This document shows, piece by piece, positions 8,586 through 14,074 of a stretch of 14,074 bases of DNA. The stretch is taken from positions 1-14,074 of the forward strand of contig JWZX01000925.1 of NCBI GenBank assembly GCA_001275005.1, in the 5' to 3' direction. The translations under genes and the position numbers were made by a program. The DNA comes from Chrysochromulina tobinii (taxonomy: Eukaryota > Haptophyta > Prymnesiales > Chrysochromulinaceae). Numbering within the stretch: position 1 is the stretch's first letter; every line of letters starts with the position of its first letter. The notes under the pieces are model-generated. The model was not told where the DNA came from. It was given only the letters and a program-made list of their open reading frames with translations, and made no database searches.

Positions 8586-9988
8586 CGGTAGTGCGCGTGG
8601 AGCATCTGCAGCTTGCCTGTCGTCTTCTTGTGAAGCACGCCGGCGCTCCAGCTGCGGGCGTGGCCGAGTCCCTTCGATGGGTGGTAGGGTGCGCTCAGCA
8701 CGCCCAGCTGCCGACAAGGCTCCCCCGCTGCATGCAAATGCTCACCACGGCGCCCTCTCTCCACAGGTGCGCTCTGCACGCCCAGCTGCCGACAAAGCTC
8801 CCCGTGCTCAGCCTACAGCAAGCCCAGCCACTCGAGCTCACCGCCTCGCATCCGGCGCTGCAGTCCCTCCTCATTGCCCAGGCAGTCGGCCATGGCACGT
8901 TGGTCAGCCATCTGCCCGAGCTCTTAAATGGGCGCGTCGCGCCGCCGTGGCAGTGGGGCCCGCAGTGGGCGGGGACGCTCCTGCTCGGCGCGACGCTCGG
9001 GCGCCCGTTCAGCGAGAACTTGCTGCGGCTCGGTCAGGTGGAGGCAGGTCCGCTCCCGACCTGCCTGCTCGGCGATCGGTGTACGCTTGAGCTGCCCGCG
9101 AGCCACCGGCCGACAGCCCTCCACGCACTCGCACGGATGCTGAGTGCGTGCGTCGTCGGCCGACTGAGGGACAACCGGCTGAGCGATGCCGACGTGGCCG
9201 TCCTCGCGATGCCGATGGCCGCACCCGACTATGGGCTCGTGTCGCTCGACCTCCGCGGCAATGCCCTCAGCGCCATTGGCGGGCGCGCGCTCGGCACGGC
9301 GCTCCGCTTGAATGGGACGCTGGCGGAGCTGCGCATCGATAGCGACTTCGCGCTGCCCATCTTCCCCCTCAAGGGGTGAGTGCTGCTGATGAACCTGATT
9401 GCATCAGATTTCATCCCCTGATTCCATCCCCTGATCGCATGCCCAACTCCATGTGCCCGATGGCATCCAGCATGGCATTCTTGAAGGTCTCCCTCAATTG
9501 CCTCCCTCATCAGGATCGCCCTGAGAGCCTCACGCTCAGCGCAGCAGACCGGCCAGCAGACCGGCGCGCCACCGACCGTTCTGAACCTATCCGTTCAGGG
9601 CCTTGGCGTTGCCTCGGTGGCCATCATCAGCGCACTCGTCGCTCACAACACGTGCCTGCTCGACCTGAGCCTGACCGGTAATTGGCGCATCGGCGCCGAG
9701 GGCGGCGCGCTCATGGCGGAGTGCCTCGAGTCGAATCGCACCCTTCGGACGCTCGACATGTATGGGTGCAAGCTGGGCGACGAGGGCGTACGCTCGATGC
9801 TCCGCGCGCTCGCGACAATGCCCGCGCGCAGCACGCTGCGCTCCCTCGAGCTCGCGGAGAATGGCACGTCCGCCGCGGTGGAAGCGGAGCTCGCCGCTGC
9901 TCTCGAGCACCACCTGCGGGCGGTGGACGGAGCCAACAAGGCTCTTACTCCCACGGGTCTACGACGGAGCCAAGGCGCCCCCAAGTAG
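5168..9988 (+). CDS. NACHT-LRR (NLR-like) STAND NTPase, two exons
   Basis: Exon 1 is 5168-9375 and exon 2 is 9514-9988; joined they encode 1560 residues. The ATG at 5168 is the first in the frame. The N-terminus (~1-130) is a Pro/Ser/Arg-rich region, followed by YLCYAPGQVFLFFHC...VWVLGVVDES (~138-175) and an Ala-rich helical stretch (~340-395). The segment around LKLTPWNHAPRF (~508) resembles the pre-NACHT region of haptophyte NACHT proteins. The NACHT domain shows P-loop TAGVGGGKT (K635), Walker B LLLIDGLDE (D718, D721, E722) and a TAR sensor (R751). Residues ~820-910 are Pro/Ala/Val-rich with internal duplications, ahead of LLSTPLLLTTVIAMVQRH, the usual post-NACHT helix. More low-complexity blocks follow, including poly-Ser at 8556-8585. 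RI-type LRRs start at LRDNRLSDADV and continue into exon 2. Inferred role: a ligand-gated ATP/GTP switch in the cytoplasm. The effector domain and ligand are unknown. Further introns inside the low-complexity inserts are possible. Confidence 0.8.
8199..8284 (+). repeat. 33-bp tandem duplication in the NLR linker
   Basis: Copies at 8199-8231 and 8232-8264 begin TTTCGTCAGCCGTC and end in ACGG; a shortened third copy starts at 8265. They encode SSAVRPSSAT, SSAVCPSSVT and AVRLSNA in a Ser/Val-rich linker between the NACHT and LRR parts. Confidence 0.85.
8554..8583 (+). repeat. (CAG)10 trinucleotide tract, read as poly-Ser
   Basis: Ten uninterrupted CAG triplets, read here in the AGC frame as ten serines. 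The tract is likely to vary in length between strains. Confidence 0.97.
8689..8803 (+). repeat. 78-bp in-frame duplication with AG/GT borders; possible intron 8689-8766
   Basis: A 37-nt segment at 8689-8725 recurs at 8767-8803 with two mismatches. Both copies begin with GT. The first follows GGTAGG and the second follows the pyrimidine-rich CTCTCTCCACAG. Removing 8689-8766 as an intron keeps the frame and gives WVVG-CALHAQLPTKLP, nearly the same protein as the unspliced copy. The sequence between has no stop. It may be coding, optional or fully spliced. Confidence 0.6.
9376..9513 (+). other. Spliceosomal intron of the NLR gene (138 nt)
   Basis: The donor GTGAGT follows CTCAAGG-G at 9376, and the acceptor TTGCCTCCCTCATCAG ends at 9513. 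The join is in frame (phase 2), removes the TGA at 9377, and links the LRR frame ending FPLKG to one reading IALRASRS...VLNLSVQGLGVASV. More LRRs follow. The acceptor is chosen because it fits the phase and has the best pyrimidine tract. The interior holds CCCCTGAT repeats. Confidence 0.8.
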
Positions 9989-10072
9989 AGCCAAGGCGCT
10001 CCCAACGAGCCCAGGCGCCCCCAAGTAGCCAAGAGGCGCCCCCAAGTAGACCCGTGGGAGTCCCAAGTAGCC
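9947..10072. repeat. Inverted repeat enclosing TAG-bearing tandem repeats at the NLR stop
   Basis: A 16-nt arm at 9947-9962 (ACTCCCACGGGTCTAC) is exactly complementary to 10046-10061. About 83 nt lie between. That loop holds several ~20-24-bp units built around CCAAGGCGCCCCCAAGTAG, and the NLR stop codon (9986-9988) is one of these TAGs. The transcript end could fold into a long hairpin. Termination or mRNA stability roles are only guesses. Confidence 0.8.
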
Positions 10073-10145
10073 TCCGGCCCGACCTCAGCCCCCGCCGTAC
10101 CGTCCAGGCCACAGCATGCCTCAGGCGGCCCACGCGGCGCCCTGA

Positions 10146-10331
10146 AACGTTATCAAGATCCTCGACCCCATCGCACTAGCGCTCATCCGCATCCACACAC
10201 CCGACGACTGGTAACCCGCGTTCACTGTCACGCCCCAGCACGCGCGACTCGCGAAGCGGATCGCCATCCACACCCACCTGCATGGGCTGTCCGACGGCCT
10301 CCGGGGCACGGCACATATCGTGCGCAACGTG
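10146..10331 (+). pseudogene. Unassigned coding-like fragment with an in-frame TAA, ending at a GTGAGT donor-like site
   Basis: In one frame this reads NVIKILDPIALALIRIHTPDDW, then a TAA at 10212, then HARLAKRIAIHTHL and GLRGTAHIVRNVTLTV, followed at once by GTGAGT. Periodic hydrophobic residues and the donor-like end suggest exons of an unrecognised protein, either decayed or split by a very short intron. No start is visible and I cannot name the family. Confidence 0.3.
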
Positions 10332-10371
10332 ACGCTGACGGTGAGTATTAACGACAGAGGCGCTAGATTGG

Positions 10372-10578
10372 TTGTCTTCTGGGGCGAGCAAGGCAACTTT
10401 GGGCGGAGGCGCGGCGGCTCTACAAGAAGGACGCCGTCACACAGAAAAGTCGTACATCGCTCTGCCGGGGCCATTCTCGTTAGGGTTTACGACAAAGTCC
10501 GTACACCATGGTACGATGGACAACTTAGTTTTCAGAGAAGTCCCAGGATTAAAACCACACATGGAATGTAGTTTTTAA
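10372..10578 (+). other. Short open frame, possible terminal exon, no ATG start
   Basis: This frame reads ...KSYIALPGPFSLGFTTKSVHH and GTMDNLVFREVPGLKPHMECSF, then stops. Its composition is more protein-like and less repetitive than its surroundings, but it has no ATG start and no recognised family. It could be the last exon or relic of whatever gene the 10146-10331 fragment belongs to; its frame differs from that fragment. Confidence 0.25.
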
Positions 10579-10627
10579 CTCCGGATATCTCCGACGGCAT
10601 GCATGAGTGCACAGCTGCACAGCACCG

Positions 10628-10770
10628 CACTATGTAGAAACACCATAGGGTAATTGCCTGAGTGTTGAAACCCTCCCCCAAGGTCAAAATCTCGCGCCCC
10701 ACTATGTAGAAACACCATAGGGTAATTACCTGAGTGTTGAAACCCTCCCCCAAGGTCAAAATCTCGCGCC
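10628..10770. repeat. 72-bp tandem duplication
   Basis: Two copies, starting at 10628 and 10700, are nearly identical, with one substitution inside them (G at 10656, A at 10728). The second copy contains the perfect palindrome GGTAATTACC. The unit length is a multiple of three, so a minus-strand frame repeats a 24-residue unit, but nothing supports it as a gene. Confidence 0.95.
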
Positions 10771-11100
10771 GCCACCGGTTGTCGCGTCTGTCGAGTTAAC
10801 GTTCACGCACGCACACAGGATCACAGGTTGTACAAGACCGACCCACAGGGGAGTGTTCAGCTCTTCCCACAACATATCTGCTATGAATTGCGTTTTCATC
10901 CTCCCCCCTCCGCGTGTTGCCATGTGGGCCGCGCGTACACGCCAATCGCGCGGACGCGCTGAGGCACGCGCCGCACATGCGCACAAGCAACTCACTGCGC
11001 CAGCACCATTTGATGTCACGTGTGCCAAAGATGTCACGAATTATGTGTACACATTCCGCACGTCCGCCTGCCACCCGGGGTCACGCATGCAGCTGCAATG
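10771..11100. other. Intergenic stretch without recognisable content
   Basis: It lies downstream of both flanking genes. Short open frames exist on both strands but have no family resemblance. I see no tRNA, snRNA or other structured RNA by eye. Confidence 0.5.
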
Positions 11101-11290
11101 TGTCATTCCAGTGTCCTTCCAGTGATACCGATGGCGAGAAGCATTCAAATGTCATTCCAGTGTCCTTCCAGTGATACCGATGGCGAGAGGCACTCAAATG
11201 TCCTTCCAGTGTCCTTCCAGTGATACCGATGGCGAGAGGCACTCAAATGTCATTCCAGTGTCCTTCCAGTGATACCGATGGCGAGAGGCA
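11101..11290. repeat. Four tandem 49-bp repeats
   Basis: Units start at 11101, 11150, 11199 and 11248; the last is shortened. Each holds TTCCAGTGTCCTTCCAGTG and GATACCGATGGCGAGA and is nearly identical to the others. The GAGAGGCACTC segment resembles the 10-bp satellite in the oxygenase intron. The array sits just beyond the stop of the PARG/NMNAT gene, probably in its 3' flank. Confidence 0.95.
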
Positions 11291-11375
11291 AAGCGACGCT
11301 GGCGATCGGTGCGCTCGAGGCATCCTCGGAGGTGGCACGGGCGCCGTCCCGGGCTCCCCCGAGTCGGCCGGAAAC

Positions 11376-11526
11376 GCAGGCGATGAGACGCTGGCCGCCA
11401 TCAATGACTCCGATGACTCCGATTCGCCAACTGGCGGTAATCTGAGGCATCCTCAGCCGGAAAGGCAGGCGATGAGACGCTGGCCGCCATCAAAGGCGCC
11501 ACGCCCAACTGGCGGTAATCTGAGGC
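11376..11526 (-). repeat. Duplicated segment overlapping the 3' end of the PARG/NMNAT CDS
   Basis: GCAGGCGATGAGACGCTGG occurs at 11376 and 11465, each continuing into CCGCCATCAA. CAACTGGCGGTAATCTGAGG occurs at 11428 and 11506. On the coding strand the upstream copy reads PLMAASVSSPAF and ASDYRQL. The downstream copy repeats ASDYRQL but is then out of frame, and its shifted reading supplies the TGA stop at 11403-11401. Confidence 0.8.
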
Positions 11527-14074
11527 GAAAGCCGCGTGTTCGGCGGCTGTAGGGCGGAGGAGCATTCGTGCCGCCTGTGGCGACATCATGGACGCGATGG
11601 CACCCTCATCATGACGAGCAAGTGCAGCACGGAGCCCTGAAGATGAGAAGGTGGCCACCTCTCCCGCGGCCGGAGCTGCCAGGTAGACCCCGTCGCTTGG
11701 ACTCTCTCGGCCGAGCGCATCGCCAGCCCTCGGCACGACCACGACGCCATAATCGCGCTTCCCTTGCCACAGTCCGCACTTGGACGCATGGTCCGTGCCG
11801 CACACGTAGAAGACCCGCTGTACGTGGGCCAAAGAGGCGATCCGCGGCTCTGTTTGCGCGGCCTGACACACGGCTGGGAAGTCTGGCCAGCTGCCCGGAA
11901 ATTCAGCCTCCCAGGACGCCACGGCCACGAGAGGATCATCAGCAACGGCCTTTCGTGCCAGAGCAAGTCGGAAGGCGGCGCTCAGTCCAATGGTGCCGAG
12001 GTTTCGTGCTTTTGGCTGCACGTACCCATCGTGCGAGGGCGACAGGTATGCGGCACACACATGAAAACCAACTTGCCTGACACGCGCTGCGGCCTGGTGC
12101 AGCATGGCAACGTGTCCCTTGTGCAGTGGGTTCATGGCACCAGTGGTGACCAGAATGCAAGATGGCGATGCTGCAGTCGGCGGCGGCGATGACTTCGTCA
12201 GTGGCCATGGCGCATTCTCGGCGGAAGGAGAGCTCGACATTAGTCTAGATGCGATCTCCCCGAGAGGAGAGCTCGACATTAGTCTAGATGCGATCTCCCC
12301 GAGAGGCGAGCTCGACATAAGTCTAGATGCGATCTCCCCGAGAGGAGAGCTCGACATTAGTCCACTACGGTCCTGTACCTGATGTGTGTTTCGGGGAGTA
12401 TGGGACGACGCAGCAGGAGGCGGCGCGGGCACGGCGGCCGTAGTGCTGCTTAATGTCGGCAGGGCCTCTGTTTGGCGCATGAACGGGTACGAGGTGGTGC
12501 CAGCAGGCCGACCGTCAAAGACCATTTCGAAGGGCATGAAGTTATCCGGGCCGTAGCCAGCGTCGAAGATAGCAAAGGCGATGACGTCAAATTGTGTCGC
12601 ACGCTTGAGCAGCTCCTGCCGGTAGATGCGGGCAACCTGGTCGGCGGGATTTCTGAAGGAGCCGCAGCCAAAGGCACTCAGAACGGCGTGCCGCACTCCA
12701 TGCTCGATGAGCGTGTCGAGCTGTGCGGCGACGCGCCGCGCCGCCTCGTTTGCATCGAAGGCCTGCTCTCCACGCAAATCGACCGCTGCGGCGCGCAGTT
12801 CATAGAAAGGGAAGACCTCGTCATCAGCGAGCCATGGGTAGCCCAAATCGGCACGCGAGCTATCCTCAGGGCCACGGATGCACACGCGCGGTCTCTTGTC
12901 CAGATACACGCGACCCCTGCCGCCGCTAATGAGCGACGTCATCCCTGCCGAGTACATGGAGCGACCGTCTGCACGGAAGATGTCCATGAGGTTGCACTCC
13001 AGTGAGAAGTGGCAATCTGTTCTGCGAAACATGTTCTCCTCCTGGGCAACAGCGCCAAAGGTGTAGTCGCCGCCCGGGCTGTACGCATTTGCCATGTTCA
13101 GGCTTGCGAAGATCACGCCGTACTCACGCGTCATGTCGAGGGTCACCTGGCCCCAGTCACCAGGCAAGACACGCACCGTGCACGACGCGCCATTCAACGT
13201 TGGCGCTGGCGTCGGCGGCAGGCCAGCACGAGCACGGGCAGCCACTTGAGACCAACGCCGCAAGTTCTGCTGGGCAAGTTTGTGGTAGCGCGCGGTGGGG
13301 CTCGCTTCTTCCAGACGCTCGAGACATTCCAGGAGCACACGCTGGCGTACGCCTTCCTTGCCGTGATAGACATGCTCCCGATTCGGAAGACGAACTCCAT
13401 AGTCAAAGCGGCTGAGCTGCCTAGGCGTGGTGCCAAAGCCAGCTCCACTGACCAGCTCTGCCTGGCGCCGAGCATGAAGATCATCCAGATCTCCGTGATC
13501 TCCATCTCCGTTTGCGAGGCGTGCAAAGCGCTGCTCAAGCTCTGAAGGGGTAGGCAAGCTGCTCTGGCGCGTTGGCACGCAGCAGCTCTCCTTCCTTCGT
13601 GAATTCAGTTCAGAAGGGTGTGAAGATCCAGTTGAACTCGATCGCCGCGGTTCCAAAGTACTGCTGCTGGATCCGCGAAGGAAGTCACCGACTGCCGATC
13701 CGAGTGCCGGTGCAGTGTATGGCATCGAAGCGTGCGGGGTTGCCATGCCCCGCGAGGCACCACCACTCTGGGTGAGCGCCGTGGTGAGCGCCGGCTCCCT
13801 TGGTATCAAGTCTTGGGCCCAGTTCGCATCGACGTGTGAGCCAAAGTGTACTAGGACCACATCGAGCGGCCAGCCCTGGTACCGATCGAGCGCATCGAGG
13901 ATCGCATCGCGGATCCATTCGTACCGGTTGCCGAAGACGCCGCCGCCGAGGGCTGTCAGGTAGCACTTGACGCGCGCACCTCCAGATTCCAAGGAGCGTA
14001 CAGCTCCGACGGCGAGCGTGGCCTCGTACGCAGCGCGCAGCACGAGGCGCGCAAAGGGCTCCCAGTCGCTCTCT
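11401..14074 (-). CDS. PARG/macro-like ADP-ribose module fused to NMN adenylyltransferase-like domain, 5' partial
   Basis: The frame is open to the right edge (it reads ESDWEPFARLVLRAAYEATL from 14073), so the N-terminus is missing; the GTG at 14043 is internal. The first part, YLTALGGGVFGNRYEWIRDAI (~13970-13900), looks like the C-terminal end of a macro-like fold. After a Ser-rich linker comes a microbial-type PARG-like domain (~13430-12480): ANAYSPGGDYTFGAVAQEEN with the catalytic-type QEE at 13044-13036, and later AVLSAFGCGSFRNP and FDVIAFAIFDAGYG. The usual GGG reads GGD here. A repeat linker (12360-12231) follows. The C-terminal domain (~12165-11500) has ILVTTGAMNPLHKGH (HxGH at 12123-12112), AYLSPSHDGY, VFYVCGTDHASKCGLW and FSSSGLR, which are the motifs of eukaryotic NMNAT. 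Inferred roles: ADP-ribose hydrolysis or binding, plus NMN + ATP to NAD+. Domain calls are strong; activity is not shown. Confidence 0.85.
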   Translation of the reverse strand, partial: ESDWEPFARLVLRAAYEATLAVGAVRSLESGGARVKCYLTALGGGVFGNRYEWIRDAILDALDRYQGWPLDVVLVHFGSHVDANWAQDLIPREPALTTALTQSGGASRGMATPHASMPYTAPALGSAVGDFLRGSSSSTLEPRRSSSTGSSHPSELNSRRKESCCVPTRQSSLPTPSELEQRFARLANGDGDHGDLDDLHARRQAELVSGAGFGTTPRQLSRFDYGVRLPNREHVYHGKEGVRQRVLLECLERLEEASPTARYHKLAQQNLRRWSQVAARARAGLPPTPAPTLNGASCTVRVLPGDWGQVTLDMTREYGVIFASLNMANAYSPGGDYTFGAVAQEENMFRRTDCHFSLECNLMDIFRADGRSMYSAGMTSLISGGRGRVYLDKRPRVCIRGPEDSSRADLGYPWLADDEVFPFYELRAAAVDLRGEQAFDANEAARRVAAQLDTLIEHGVRHAVLSAFGCGSFRNPADQVARIYRQELLKRATQFDVIAFAIFDAGYGPDNFMPFEMVFDGRPAGTTSYPFMRQTEALPTLSSTTAAVPAPPPAASSHTPRNTHQVQDRSGLMSSSPLGEIASRLMSSSPLGEIASRLMSSSPLGEIASRLMSSSPSAENAPWPLTKSSPPPTAASPSCILVTTGAMNPLHKGHVAMLHQAAARVRQVGFHVCAAYLSPSHDGYVQPKARNLGTIGLSAAFRLALARKAVADDPLVAVASWEAEFPGSWPDFPAVCQAAQTEPRIASLAHVQRVFYVCGTDHASKCGLWQGKRDYGVVVVPRAGDALGRESPSDGVYLAAPAAGEVATFSSSGLRAALARHDEGAIASMMSPQAARMLLRPTAAEHAAFASDYRQLGVAPLMAASVSSPAFPAEDASDYRQLANRSHRSH
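12231..12360 (-). repeat. 39-bp repeats encoding the PARG-NMNAT linker
   Basis: AGCTCGACAT-containing units start at 12231, 12270, 12309 and 12348, the last one partial. On the coding strand they read LMSSSPLGEIASR three times, preceded by a diverged version, LMSSSPSAENAP downstream. Near-identity of the units suggests recent expansion of a flexible linker between the two enzymatic domains. Confidence 0.95.

Noticed and set aside
11101-11290. CRISPR-like array
   Set aside because: Whole 49-bp units are repeated with no unique spacers; this is a minisatellite.
11568-13066. Plus-strand frames opposite the PARG/NMNAT gene
   Set aside because: Antisense shadows; the minus strand holds clear NMNAT and PARG motifs across the same span.

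Overview
The window reads as nuclear DNA of a GC-rich eukaryotic microalga. The best guess is a haptophyte such as Emiliania or Gephyrocapsa. The reasons are long GC-rich reading frames, GT-AG introns, and low-complexity Ala/Pro/Ser linkers. The protein families also fit: BspA-type leucine-rich repeats behind an F-box-like segment, a PhyH-like 2-oxoglutarate oxygenase, a NACHT-LRR protein, and a PARG/NMNAT fusion. The taxonomic call rests on family resemblance from memory; no search was run.

Layout. (1) 3-1748, plus strand: the 3' part of a gene whose product starts, inside the window, with the C-terminal half of SKP1. It continues into an F-box-like segment and 14 near-identical 23-residue leucine-rich repeats. 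(2) 1749-2274: intergenic, between convergent genes. (3) 2275-5035, minus strand: one gene in two exons (5035-3927 and 3706-2275). It encodes a PhyH-type oxygenase with an IQ motif and a coiled coil inserted inside the catalytic domain. Its 220-nt intron carries a 10-bp satellite. (4) 5036-5167: a 132-bp gap, probably a shared promoter for divergent genes. (5) 5168-9988, plus strand: a NACHT-LRR protein with a 138-nt intron (9376-9513) and a possible 78-nt in-frame intron at 8689-8766. (6) 9947-11300: a repeat-rich stretch with an inverted repeat, a 72-bp tandem duplication, four 49-bp repeats and short coding-like fragments. (7) 11401-14074, minus strand: the 3' part of a gene fusing macro/PARG-like ADP-ribose modules to an NMN adenylyltransferase-like domain.

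Common threads. Short local direct duplications occur in or beside every gene: 69, 81, 54, 42, 33, 78, 72, 49 and 39 bp. Several lie in frame and one pair sits at AG/GT junctions, so local duplication appears to be an active source of protein linkers and possibly of introns. Functionally, a ubiquitin-ligase adaptor with LRRs, a NACHT-LRR switch and an ADP-ribose/NAD enzyme would each suit stress or innate-immune signalling. Their adjacency alone does not prove a joint pathway. Both end genes run off the window, so their N-termini are not visible.
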